NCBI GenBank assembly: GCA_942486035.1
Contig: CALNXK010000035.1
Span: 1,936,001 to 2,000,000, forward strand
DNA from: Porites lobata
Lineage: Eukaryota > Cnidaria > Anthozoa > Scleractinia > Poritidae
Direction of reading: 5' to 3'
DNA length: 64,000 bases
A program made the translations under genes and the position numbers. The notes under the pieces were generated by a model, which did not search any database, was not told the DNA's origin, and saw only the letters and a list, made by a program, of their open reading frames with translations. Shown one piece after another: positions 45,058 through 56,360 of this stretch (positions within the stretch are counted from its first letter, which is position 1; each line of letters begins with the position of its first letter).

Positions 45058-46764
45058 TAATGCTCTAAGCCAATCAGATTGCAGAAATTTCTCATGTAGT
45101 AGTATAAACGCTGAAATAATGCGTAAGTTCAGTTGGCTGCTCTTCATTTTTACAGTTCCATAGATTGTCATCGATTTTTTTCTGACTATTCTTCCTTATA
45201 ATGATCTTCAGAAATAAATTCTTGGATTGGTGAAACGAAGAGCGCATATTAAAAAGAATTAGTCGGGCGTTAACTTTTTCTATAATCTTTTGTAATTAGC
45301 TCATCAGCATTGAGTTTCCAACTATTAAAAATATATATCGCACTAGTTGAGAAACTTACCCAGATTTTGCAATGTTGCAGTGTCAGCCAATGTGGTGGCT
45401 GGTGCAGCTATCAATTCTCCAGTAGCAGTTATAACAAAGAGAATCATGAACAAATGTTCATCAGTTGGTTTTTTCCAGTCGTATGAGGCCTGTGTTGAGT
45501 CATAGTTAGCCACAGTATCAAGAGGCCATGGGTATTCACCGACCATGTTAAGAAAATCAAACAGTTTCTCTATCCTTTCTCTTTTGATCTGACTGGACAA
45601 CTCGTCAATGTTTATATCGCTTAAATTATGAAAACGTTTTAAGAAATCAGTTTTGAAAATAATGTCGTTACTTGCAGGCGTGCTACGTTTTTTATTATGA
45701 GTTGGCATGGAAGCCTTGAATTTTGTCTTGGTTAGTTTTCTTTCTGCCATGGTGAACAATTTAGAGTTCTCGATATTAGGTGTGGCCATTGTTTTTGAGT
45801 CAGTATGTTTTAATGTTCTGGATAATTGCCTTCGGTCATTTTTACCACCAACTTCGATCATTATTGAATCAGGTGCTCCCAAGTTCAATGCATCATGGCC
45901 TGGGGTGTTTTGATTATTCTCGACTGGACGCCGAGAACGTTTACTTTGATCTTGACCATTCTGTTTAGAAATGATTGTTTTATCTGATGACTGGCTTGCT
46001 GTTACATTTCCTACAATTTCAAACCATTGTTCACTGGAAACTCCTGGATTAACAACAACAGGTTTTCGTAGCTTCTGATGAATGACAGAGGTCGAGTTAT
46101 TTACTTGAATATTATTCTCGATGATTTCTGCGATTATTTCCATTGTTCCGTTGTCTTTGCAATCGCCTAAATGAAACACGGGAGATACCAGAGATAAGGA
46201 ATAGTTAGACACAAGCCAAGATACCAATGACATGATAAAAATAACTTTGCTTCTCTTGCACGTATCAGCTATTACTCCCCACATGGGCGTTACCAAGAGC
46301 TGTATCAGGGGCCTGATTCCAATTAATATTCCAGTTTCGTGTGCGGAAAGCCATAGCTGTTTATAAAATACCGCAAGGTAGGGAAATAGAGAGCCTAAAG
46401 CTGAGAAAAAGAAGAAATAAAAACCTTTATAAATGACAAGGCGTCGATTTACATTTGGAAAACATTTTGAATAACGTTCGCCTTCTTCATTCCTCCTTGA
46501 CTCATGTTTCTTTAAACTTTTTTCGCGATTAGTTTGATCTGACAAAACATTGCCTTCGAAATCGCTGCCGGTGACATTGTTAGTATTGCGAAGCATAAGC
46601 GCCAAGCCATACAATTCATCCTCGCTATCCTCCTCAGTAGAGAGTGAAACTTCTTTCTCCCCAATGTTATCTCTTGTAGCGCCTTTTTCAAAAACGCTTT
46701 CAGCATTAGTTTCCTCTGTCGAATGATGAAGACTCAGTACTGAGTCGGTTTTGTTTCTGATCAT
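43771..46764 (-). CDS. MFSD6-like: MFSD6-like major facilitator protein A, two exons
   Basis: Exon 1 is 46764-45360 and exon 2 is 44678-43771. They join in frame through one split Gly codon to a 770-residue protein, close to the length of human MFSD6 as I recall it. The N-terminal 105 residues are polar. The first helix begins near 110 (YKGFYFFFFSALGSLFPYL). MFS motif A is GVIADTCKRSK (163-173). A loop of about 240 residues (197-435), rich in Ser, Asn and Lys with possible N-glycosylation sites, separates the first helices from the rest. APATTLADTATLQNLG leads into YGKQRLWGAFGWG, a signature shared with the other two copies. The protein ends in an acidic tail with Asp and Tyr. MFSD6 proteins are multi-pass membrane proteins whose transported substrate is uncertain; I assign none. 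It is the nearest of the three copies to STAT. Confidence 0.92.
44827..44984. mobile_element. MITE-like foldback in the intron of MFSD6-like A
   Basis: ATAGCATGATTTGTAGTGAT and GGCATAAATACC at the left are inverted at the right as GGTATTTATGCC and ACAAATCATGCTAT. It lies within the 681-base intron 44679-45359. Confidence 0.7.
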
Positions 46765-47519
46765 ATTTCAGCTTAACAAACACCCGTTAACAGTTTTGAG
46801 ACAGGTTGCTGGTACCGGCCTATAGATATTCTTGAAGCAACTGTGAAGTAACCTGTATGTGCAAATAGTTCGGGTCTTGAGCTATTGTTCGCAGACGTTT
46901 CGCGTAATCATATAATTTCCAGTCACCCAAGCACTGTTGTGGCAGTTTATTTTAGACTTTAAATTTTCACGACCTTTATGCTTGGATAAATTTCTTGATC
47001 CTTTGATTTCCCCTCATTAATTATAAGCAAAACGATCGTCCAGTCTAAGTTCAGGCTTCTGCTTCTCTAGGTTGCTCACTTCAGCCACAAAAATAATTAT
47101 GGTGATGTTTTATTGAGCGCCAAAGGGTACTTGGATCACCATTTGGTGTTATAAACCAGCATCCTTATACACTCGGTTGAGAAACCTTTGTCACTCCATA
47201 AAATCATAAATCATAACGATGACGATGTGGGACTGAAGTGTTCGTACGATTACTACATTTGTACAATTAGAGAGTCTCAGTCGAGCAGGCTATTATTCAC
47301 ATTCCGTTATTAGGATAAGTGCACTACTCATAAACCAAAGCGTGTATTGGGACTGCGTTAAGAGGGTTGTATGGCTTCACTAAGCCCTCGGTTCCAAACC
47401 ACAATTATAACACTGATAAAACAAAGGTTATCATTGTGTTACCATGCATTGTCGGCATATGGGTCCAGGGGTGCATGAGGTGATAAGAGTACTAATTTGC
47501 ACCAATAAATCCACTAATT

Positions 47520-48245
47520 TTTATCATTTGTGGTTTATCCTTTTCAAGTGAAAGCGCGCGCAGCGGAGCACCATGGGTAAAAAAATGTGGTAAACCATCC
47601 GAGAAAATTGGGTAATCACGTGACCGTACACCGACCGACCGCTCGCCCGACCGTCCGTCCGCACCACAGGCATACCAATCTCAAATAATTCAATCAACAG
47701 GTATGGCAACCCAAATGCAACGGAAAGAAATCGCATGGCCGCCGGGACTTTTAGAAAGAAAAAAAAACAACAAAGTCGTGTCTTTTTCGACGTTATTTTT
47801 GATGTTTACGCTCACGTGGATAACAGAGAAAGAGCTAGAGCGAGTGACTGAAAATTCAAAATTCAAAGCGGCTGTGAGACGATGAGAAATGCTAGCGGCC
47901 AGCAAAGTGAAAATGTGCGGCAGTGAAAAATAAAAGCGAACATGAACACAGGAGACAAAATATTGGGTAAGCACATACGACAATTCCTCCATAAAAATAA
48001 TGTGTAACTAGGAAGTTTGACGCTTCAGTCCTACAAAACAGCGTTGAAGTTATGCAAAACAACGGCAAAGACAGACAAAAAGTGTGCTGCACGTGCAATT
48101 TGCTTTTTTGCTAATTGGATCTATTGATGTTGATGCCATTTTCATTGCCCTCCTCGTCTAGCATTACACGATTTAATTTTTTTTGTTTACAAGTATTTTT
48201 AACTAGAGCTTCGCTTTTAGCCCTGGCTAAATCTATATATTAGTC
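47520..48245. mobile_element. possible degraded transposon remnant
   Basis: The left part has a GC-rich segment (AAGCGCGCGCAGCGGAGC) and a run of GACCGACCG/CCGTCCGTCC words. The right part has an AGCTTCGCTTTTAGCCC stretch. I recall similar ends in coral interspersed repeats, but no terminal repeats or transposase motifs can be shown here. Confidence 0.3.
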
Positions 48246-50236
48246 AAGCGTATATCACGTGGTTATTAGCAACACATTGATAGATAGCCATTAACGCTAA
48301 AAGCTTTACCAAGGAAATAGAGCCGAGCTCTTGATTGAAACCGTTTCTTCGGGGGGGCGCGGTCATCCAGACCCTGAGAAAAGGGGAGGGGGGAGGCTGG
48401 CGCCCCGGGCCCCTCCCCTAGATCCGCTACTGTTTAGTTCTACCAGGAACTTCTGGAGCGGTGAAAAGCTGCTTCAATTTCAAAATGATTTCGAGCATGC
48501 GCTTAACAGTTAATAGTAGAATACCATTGTAACAGGTGCACAAAAATATGGGGCGTTACTCGCAGTTTGGAGCAATCCGCCGCTCACGCTCATGCGTCTT
48601 CTACACACATATAACAGTAATTTAGCATTCTAAGTAGAATTTTATTAATCACAAACAGGTAAAATGAGTGCTCTGCTCTCAAGATCAAAGAACAAGTAGC
48701 AGATAGTCTCACAAATAGATAGAGGTGATTTCAGTTCAATCGAAATCCTCCCTTTCAATATGCGACAAGATAGGAAAAAACGCGTGACTCAATGTTTGGT
48801 GCTTGCATAAAAGGCGGTAATTTCAAATGAATAAGGTAAAGGTTTAATATTAAAAGACATAAAAATCTAACTAATATCGTTTGTCTGTCCATTGTTTCCT
48901 GTTTGTGGACTAAAATACAGGGATATTTATTCACTGCTAAGCGCTACGGTGTTACTGTTTCCATAAATAATCATACTGGTTGCCTATCTTCTAAATGGAA
49001 TCATGACCTAATTTTGTTTATCACTGGGCTTGCAATTCCTCTTTCCTCTAAGTGCCTATAACATGTAAGGACAACTTTCTCGTTACGCAGCCAAAAATCG
49101 ATCCAGTGTACCAAAACGATTGATTACTGCGAATCTATAAATGAATATTAAGTCTCATATTGATCATTCTGAGTTTGGTTCTCAGTTTGAGCTTTAAAAG
49201 ATACTAGATTTTTAGACTCTTACCCGGATTGTTTTGTCTTCGCCGACAAGATAATATAGATTGCATCTAATCAGTAAAAACCCAACAGTCCTCTCAGAAG
49301 ATTAAATAAAGTTGTTAAAATAAACGTAAATTAAAGCGGCCAAGAGTTTTTAGTTTCAAACTCGTAAAACGTTTATATGACCACATGATCTCATTTCAAT
49401 CTATATTCTTCATCATTTCTAAATCTGAAAGTAAATTTTCTACTGGGGCGTATGCCATAACGCTGTCTCAAGTGACGAGTGAAGCTCTCAATGCTCTGGA
49501 CGAAATAAGACTGAATTACACGGGAAAATACAGCAAAAAACTGTAAATATCGACGCAAACCGAATTGATAACCGAAAAACAAGGTTAGCGGTATTTAGTT
49601 ATTCATAGATCTGCCAAAATGTGACAACCGGATGCTAGGAGGATGGTAAAAATTCGATGGCATGGCTGTGGATCGCTCGTGAAGATACTTAGGTTCCCTT
49701 GACTGGGTGAGTAGAAAGTAGTTTTTGTAGTTTTGAGTTTACAACAACGTTCTAAAAAGGTACTGGCTAATACAGGTGTTTTTGTTTAAAATCGATACTT
49801 GCTTAACCAGACAACCGTAAGAGTTTTACAATTTGCCTACCTGTTATTATGGCTATCACTCAAACAAATGCTTGACAAAATTATTATTGGATCCAGTGAA
49901 GCGATTAACTTAACATTAAACACAAGGAATAGATCTTTATCATAGAAATAAAGAATCAATTCAGTGGGTTAACGTAACGATAAGATTTGGTTCAATTCAA
50001 CACTCATCGTCTCATTTCGAATGCTTTATTAATTTATTTGCTTTCTTCAACCCTAAATTTTTGTCATCGAAAACTTTCTTTAGTTTAATCTTTCTATCTA
50101 ATTTTACCAACATATTTTATTATTCCGACCATGCCCATCATTTTAATAAAAATTAGTTTAAGAAAACCAGTAAGGAACTCCTACCAACTGAACTGATTTG
50201 AACCAGTGATTGCATGGGCGGTTTTTGTGTGTGTGT

Positions 50237-50337
50237 GTGATATCCGGAATAATCAAGGTCGAGGTAAGCATCATCAGCCTCGGCCATCTGCCTCGGGAGA
50301 TAACACTTACCTCGACCTTGATTATTCCGGACATCAC
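50237..50337. repeat. 32-bp inverted repeat, foldback element
   Basis: Arms 50237-50268 and 50306-50337 (GTGATATCCGGAATAATCAA and onward) are reverse complements with one mismatch around a 37-base centre. It lies about 370 bases upstream of the SGNH gene's ATG, just after a short GT run. Confidence 0.85.
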
Positions 50338-50543
50338 AAAACTGAATCTAATAATTGTCTTTATTATACACTGTTTTCAAGAAAATAACGACAAACACAC
50401 CTTTGCAGGGAACATAGTTTGACATTGCTCTTGGAAATCATGCATTGCGCGCGCCATGCGACAGATTAGTCATTAATTTGCTTGCAGATAACTGACCAAT
50501 CTGTAGGTTGCGCTGATTTCCAAAATTTGTTGTACGCTACTAG

Positions 50544-50563
50544 CCAATGACAAGACATATAAG
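50544..50563 (+). promoter_or_regulatory. candidate TATA-type promoter of the SGNH gene
   Basis: A CCAAT word (50544-50548) and ATATAAG (50557-50563) lie about 145 bases before the ATG. That would place transcription start near 50590 and leave a 5' UTR of about 115 bases. The spacing of CCAAT to TATA is shorter than usual. Sequence match only. Confidence 0.35.
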
Positions 50564-50704
50564 GTCGTGTTATGTTAGCTTAAACTGCAGCAGACGGCAA
50601 ATTATTAAACTGAAAATTGAAAGCGAAAGTCTTTTTACTTTCAGAAAAAGCTTCTCTGTACTCAGTCTATAATATTATATTTTTTTAATAATCTATCACC
50701 TCGT

Positions 50705-53700
50705 ATGTTTAGCCAGTATAGTCCTTCAATGGTTGGAGAACAAGGAAATCGGACCTCAGAGACCAGATCAGCCACGCCGCCTCAAAGTTACTGGTGGAAA
50801 AGAATTCAAAATTCGAACACAAGACTGCAAGAAAACAACGGCAGCCTAAACTGTGCAGAGAAATTTACTTCACTGGTGTCTTGTCACCGTGGCTATGGTT
50901 CCGTGGCGTTTTACGCCGTATTTTCGTTGTTCATTTTGACGTTTCTTTACGCTATTTGGAAAATCGTCAGCGCACACTCTCGCTCTGGGAGGAGACCTGG
51001 GTCTGGTAACTCGACATCAGTCGCCAAGTTAAGCCCCACGGCGCATGCCCCAACAACCTATATCAATACATACGCATGGCTGCACAAAGAGAATATCGTG
51101 ACCCATTTTAACCCCAGTCTAAAGAGTAGTTATTCTCCGCTTGATAACCCAACCCCAGTGAACTTATATCCTCCAGAGAGACAAAAGCATAGCAAAGTTC
51201 CTTCCGTTATCGATAAGGATTTTCCAACAAGAGGACGTGCCATTCTTGAGAATACATCTCCCACTTGGACATCGCCCAGCAGGGCGACAGAACCGTTATA
51301 TAACTATTATTCAGGACCGTATAAATCTATTCAACCAACGTCAAACAATCCGCCACCATATCCGACGCTACCATATCCGTCAGTTGTCAATCCGCTATTT
51401 CCCTCAGCGCAGTATCCTGAGGGTTTTAATCCTTATCCTCGACCACCATTCGTGAGTGATTTAAATAATAATCGAAGATTCCGATTCGAGTACGGACTTC
51501 CGACTTCCAGTCCTTTCAATTATAATAGTAATTCTCCAGGAATCTTCAATGAGAGGACTTCCATAATGCCTCCTGTGGCAAACACATCTAACATACCCAC
51601 CGACTATTCTCTTCCAGTGGATAAAAACACGCCACCTCAAGGTTACTATGACAACAATTATTACAGAGTTGACCAGCTTCAAATCGAAGGTGCTCTACCA
51701 ACTTCACCTTCTCCTCTCATTTCGTTTTTAAAGGAAACATCTGAGAACAATCATAACTCCAGGCCCAAAGCAAGAAAGAAAAGGAAGCGTATAACGGCTA
51801 AAAGAAAAACAAGAAGACATAAAAAAAGAAAACAAAGTCAAATTCAAAACCATGTGAAGAATTTCCAAAACCGAAAAGCAAAGCATCACGTTAAGTCAAT
51901 TATATCTCATAGAAAGAAATTTCAGGAAAAATGGAGAAAGGGTCGCAAGCCACACCTGCGACAATACAAAAAAATGCAGCATTTTAGAGCACACTTTAAA
52001 TCAGCTCGAAGTAGAATACCCAGGTATCATCGCAAAGTAACACATATTAAGAAAAGTTTGCAGTTTAAAAATTCAAAAACCAGGCATCACGAAAAATCAA
52101 GGACACACCTACATCGAATTTATGACCATCACAGAAAAAAAGCTCATATTCATCATACTTATTCTCGTAGGCATCATGGAGTTTTAAATTTTAGACTTTA
52201 CCGTCTTTATCGACGGCATCATTCCGTTCATGACGAAATTCGTGGTAAATGGAGTGTTAGCAGACATCGAGTCAGAACTTGCAAAATTGTCGATCAATTT
52301 TCAACAAGAGGATTGGTCAAAATGACCAGAACTAAAGGAAAGAACAGATATTTACATACGCTGCTGATCTGCCGGCCTGTAAGACTAAAGATGAAAAAAG
52401 GAGTCCATCGACACAGCTATCCTGTAAAATATGCACAACTGTGCCGCAAGAAATGGTTCATCACCAAAGGATTCATTTTTGTTAACAGAGTTTCGAAAAG
52501 TCAAGAGTTTCCGAGATACAACGTAAAGATTTGTACTCCTTCGTATGCGCATGCTAATCAACTATTGCCAGCTAAAAACGAGGAGTCAAAAGTCTGGAAC
52601 ATTTCGAAGGAGGTGTTACTTAAAATGAAGACGGAGGATGCGGAAAACATGAATGCTAGAACGTCTTCTGTTACGGATGGGCATAAACACCATCCAAGGA
52701 AGAAAAAAGTGAAAAAGCACAGAAAAAGTAACAGGAGGCACAAAAGCTTGAAACGAAAAAACCAGCATCACAAAAAAAGGAGAAAGCACCTTAAACATAA
52801 AACTAAAGCTGGCAAACGTCTTAAGCTGCATGAAAAAGAAAGGCGAAAACTGGAAAAAGTACAGAAAAAACAAAAGGTGCACCATAATCTAAGACCAAAC
52901 AAAGCTACAAAGAGAAAGAAAACTTTCAGCAAGTCAAAAGGAAGATACATGGATCCCGAGCATGATTTCTATGGTAAACTTTTGCACGTTTTAAAACTTG
53001 CTAAAATGTATGACAGGAAAAAAGCTAATAGGACGAAAGGTGACGATGTTTTCGATTCACTCGAAGCAGTTTTATTGCAAAATCAAACCACCGCCAATGT
53101 TCCTTTGGGTAAAAAGAAACCAACTGTGAAACCAAGTACAATAAAAACTGTTACTACACCAAGTAAGCATCATCTAAACCACGAAAACTCGCAAAACAGC
53201 TCGACACGAGATAACAAAGTACATAGCCAAGACAATGTTCATCTAAGCGACGAAAACTCGCAAAACAACTCAAAGCATAACAAAGGAGATAGCCAAGACA
53301 ACATTCAGAGGCTGTTAGCAAAAATCCTTCCTGCCGTAATAAAGAACTTACATGGGGATGCTGCGGTAAGCCATTTGACAAAAACCAAGGTAACAACGAA
53401 ACCAACAATAAAGGTCACTACAATCCAGAAAACAACACCTACTACTCAGATGACGACATCGACTACTAAGTCGAGCAAAGATAACTTCGAGGAATTGATG
53501 AAAACATTTCTTCCCCTTTTCCTTAAGAAAACTCAGAGCTTAAACAGTAAAGGCGTCAAACAGAAGCCAGAAAAGAAACAGGCGCCAGTTCAACCAAAAC
53601 AGAGCCCTTCTGTCAGAGTCACGAGAAAGGTGAAAGCAAAAATTGACTTGAAGACACTGTTATCGCGAATGGGGGTGGATAACTTGGTATCAGAAAGTCT

Positions 53701-54805
53701 TTCCAATAAAAATTCGGCGAAGACGGCAACGATCACAGCAAAGCCAACAGCAAAACCTACAAGCAAACTGATTGTGGCTCCTGTGAAGTCTACTGTTGTA
53801 CCAAAGACCTCAATTCACCCTCCAATAACAAGGCCCAAACCAACTTCTGCTGTAACTACAATCCAGCTTCCAGGGCAACTGAGACAACCCGATGTTAGCC
53901 ACCAGCTAGAGAGCTCAATGGGCGTAAAACCAACTCTCTTTCAGACAAAAACAGCGGTTTCTTCGCCGCAAATGCCTTCTGTTTCCCTCTCAGCTCCTCC
54001 AGCCACGCCTTCGTCTGCACTGCCACCAGTACCCACAGCACTATTTTCTCCCGGATCGCCTCCTGGATTATGGTCCCAGCCTGCCTTTTCCCCTCAAGTG
54101 AATGGTGATAATACAAGCCCGTTCTTGCCTCCAGTTAATTCAGATCCTTACTCAAGGAGCATATTATGTTTCGGTGACAGTTTAACCAGCGGATTTTATA
54201 ATCATGGCAAAAATTTCCACCCCTACAGCCAAACGCTTAGTAGGCTGCTGAACTCTGACAGAAGGTTGAGGTATTACGTCAAGACGAGCGGGAAAGTTAG
54301 GGAAATGGCGCATGGCAGCATGGCAAGAAGATTACCACAAATACTGGGAAACAGCTCGCGATTTGACTGGGTCATCATTTTGGGTGGAACTAATGATGTA
54401 GCGCATGTCAAGAACTTTGGAGACGATGATTCATTCATGAATCAGCTGATAAATGTTTGGAAGCCGCGCATCGTGCGTGATATTGAAGTGCTCCACGACA
54501 CTGCCCACAAATACGGTGCTCGGACTATACTGCTTACTATTCCAGAAACAGCTTACGAGGCTTGGCCTAATTTTAAAACGCTCTGGATCATGCGTAGAGG
54601 AATAAACCAAGACCTGAGAGAATACGCCCGCAGATCACAAGGAAATACGGTGCTGTGTGACCTGGCCCTTAAGCTACCAAGACATTCTATTTCGCCTCAG
54701 GCCCAAGCTATCCTGTGGAATGATCATCTGCATCTCACACCTTATGGCTACGACAAAATGGCCGAAATAATCTACCAATGTTTAAAACCATATTTGAGTA
54801 AATAA
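50705..54805 (+). CDS. large membrane-anchored basic protein with C-terminal SGNH hydrolase
   Basis: 1366 residues in one exon; ATG at 50705, in-frame stop at 54803-54805. In order: a polar N-terminus; one hydrophobic helix (about 66-88); a Pro/Tyr/Asn-rich stretch (100-350); a first His/Lys/Arg-rich block (about 355-530); a less basic segment with four Cys (about 535-640); a second block (about 660-745) of HKHHPRKKKVKKHRK type; Thr/Lys-rich linkers with amphipathic helices (near 760, 866 and 927); a Pro-rich linker; and an SGNH hydrolase domain (1152-1366). That domain has FGDSLTSG with nucleophile Ser1159, Gly1196 in TSGK, GGTNDV with Asn1230, and DHLH with Asp1340 and His1343, so blocks I, II, III and V are present. 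SGNH enzymes are esterases, lipases or acetyl-hydrolases; the substrate here is unknown. The basic blocks suggest binding to polyanions such as glycosaminoglycans or nucleic acids, which is inference. I do not recognise the full architecture. Confidence 0.9.
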   Translation: MFSQYSPSMVGEQGNRTSETRSATPPQSYWWKRIQNSNTRLQENNGSLNCAEKFTSLVSCHRGYGSVAFYAVFSLFILTFLYAIWKIVSAHSRSGRRPGSGNSTSVAKLSPTAHAPTTYINTYAWLHKENIVTHFNPSLKSSYSPLDNPTPVNLYPPERQKHSKVPSVIDKDFPTRGRAILENTSPTWTSPSRATEPLYNYYSGPYKSIQPTSNNPPPYPTLPYPSVVNPLFPSAQYPEGFNPYPRPPFVSDLNNNRRFRFEYGLPTSSPFNYNSNSPGIFNERTSIMPPVANTSNIPTDYSLPVDKNTPPQGYYDNNYYRVDQLQIEGALPTSPSPLISFLKETSENNHNSRPKARKKRKRITAKRKTRRHKKRKQSQIQNHVKNFQNRKAKHHVKSIISHRKKFQEKWRKGRKPHLRQYKKMQHFRAHFKSARSRIPRYHRKVTHIKKSLQFKNSKTRHHEKSRTHLHRIYDHHRKKAHIHHTYSRRHHGVLNFRLYRLYRRHHSVHDEIRGKWSVSRHRVRTCKIVDQFSTRGLVKMTRTKGKNRYLHTLLICRPVRLKMKKGVHRHSYPVKYAQLCRKKWFITKGFIFVNRVSKSQEFPRYNVKICTPSYAHANQLLPAKNEESKVWNISKEVLLKMKTEDAENMNARTSSVTDGHKHHPRKKKVKKHRKSNRRHKSLKRKNQHHKKRRKHLKHKTKAGKRLKLHEKERRKLEKVQKKQKVHHNLRPNKATKRKKTFSKSKGRYMDPEHDFYGKLLHVLKLAKMYDRKKANRTKGDDVFDSLEAVLLQNQTTANVPLGKKKPTVKPSTIKTVTTPSKHHLNHENSQNSSTRDNKVHSQDNVHLSDENSQNNSKHNKGDSQDNIQRLLAKILPAVIKNLHGDAAVSHLTKTKVTTKPTIKVTTIQKTTPTTQMTTSTTKSSKDNFEELMKTFLPLFLKKTQSLNSKGVKQKPEKKQAPVQPKQSPSVRVTRKVKAKIDLKTLLSRMGVDNLVSESLSNKNSAKTATITAKPTAKPTSKLIVAPVKSTVVPKTSIHPPITRPKPTSAVTTIQLPGQLRQPDVSHQLESSMGVKPTLFQTKTAVSSPQMPSVSLSAPPATPSSALPPVPTALFSPGSPPGLWSQPAFSPQVNGDNTSPFLPPVNSDPYSRSILCFGDSLTSGFYNHGKNFHPYSQTLSRLLNSDRRLRYYVKTSGKVREMAHGSMARRLPQILGNSSRFDWVIILGGTNDVAHVKNFGDDDSFMNQLINVWKPRIVRDIEVLHDTAHKYGARTILLTIPETAYEAWPNFKTLWIMRRGINQDLREYARRSQGNTVLCDLALKLPRHSISPQAQAILWNDHLHLTPYGYDKMAEIIYQCLKPYLSK

Positions 54806-56360
54806 TACGTTATGTGCTATCACTTGATAACAAAAAACAATGAGAAAGATTACACTGTATAGGGTCTCCAAGCGACTGAAATGAACTTATTATTTTGGTT
54901 CTTTTTTATTTAAGTACTTGCCTGCCGTTTCTTTTTTGATACAAAGGAATATTTAAAATTTTGTCATAACTTTTCACAAAAAGTTGTAAAAATTTTGTAT
55001 TTAACATACCAATATTTTATATTGTATTATCGTTTTTACACCGCGAAGGCTTAGTTCGGTGATCAGAGTTTGTATTGATTCAAATTTATTAAATCCATGT
55101 TTAACTATAGTAAGATGTCAATATATACAATGTTAGTTTGTTTTACAAGTTTCTTACACTTTGTGTTACAAGACGGCAAAATTGCATGCGAAGGAAGCTG
55201 CCGGCACTTTCCTCTATCTTCGAACGCAAGCCGTTTTTATTAACTATCCCTGTGACACTACCACCGAAACACAGCCCAAGCTAAGATAGAAAAGGAGAAA
55301 GAAATGCCTACTCAATTTTGCGAAACCTTTTTTGTTAGAAGCCATTTCTACTCCTTTTCTTAAACACGCTTTGTACTATGATTTGTGCTATGGTTGTTCA
55401 CAAATGAAAAGAAAAGTGCGTCAGCCTTGCGTTATCGAGCCACTAAGATTTTTTAGTTGCCAGTTTTGCGGTTTTTGCACTGCCGATTATATTTAAAAAT
55501 TAATTCTCGGACTCTTTCAATCTAGAGTGCGAAACAGCCCGTATTTTTCTGTAGATAAAGAAAGAGCACTGATATGGTCAAGAGAAAGTCCTAGAGGGAG
55601 GGTGAATACAGAGTATTAGAGGGAGGGGAGAGACGGGAGGCGCATTTTTTGTCCCGCCTCACACGACCGTCGTTTGCCTTCGCGTGATGAAAACCCAATT
55701 TTGAGAAAAAAAGGAGCTTTTTTCAGTCTAGGTTCTTTCATGAACCTGTTTAAGAAACCGCTGGAGGAGATATTTTGGGAGAGAATAAAGCTATAGATTT
55801 GTTAGAGAGATCCCATTTATCGGACATCTTAATACTCTGCTTAAACGTTAATCGACTTTAATAAAGTTATTGGTTTAGAAGAGTGAAAGGAGTGAACTAC
55901 ACCTAGAGACGGAAACATGAGAAATAATGAAACAAGGGAAAAACGTATCATGATTCCATGAAGTTCTTCTCAATATCGCTGACAAATGAACTGTGTTACC
56001 TGCACCCATTTGATCCGTGCTCAATAACCATGTAGATCACAAGTCGGAGAATTAGTCAAGCGTCAAGTACCAGAACACACACTCACAGATCATAGCTAAT
56101 AGATCGACAAACATGAACTTAATTTTCCATTTTAGACTCCTTTTTCTTTATGGCAATCAGCAGATAATTAATTGGACGGCGTTAATCGAACCTGATCTAC
56201 TTGAAGGTCACACGGTAGAATTTGTTTTCAACGCTTCGAAAAATTGAGCAAACTGGCAATTCTTCAACAACCCTTGAAGTACCGGAGGATTAGTACACTC
56301 AACATTCAAGACCTTCATGTTGTCCTCGCCAATGAAAAATCAGTTTTAAACCTGGTCTAA
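54806..56360. other. spacer between the SGNH gene and MFSD6-like B
   Basis: It starts with the 3' UTR of the SGNH gene; an ATTAAA at 55088-55093 is a possible poly(A) signal. No supported coding exon was found. Any 5' exon of MFSD6-like B must lie here, but none is convincing. Confidence 0.5.

Larger units (their letters stand above)
46765..50704. other. spacer between MFSD6-like A and the SGNH gene
   Basis: No supported coding exon. It includes a possible transposon remnant (47520-48245), a foldback at 50237-50337 and a promoter-like block at 50544-50563. The bases next to 46764 should include the promoter of MFSD6-like A. Confidence 0.5.
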
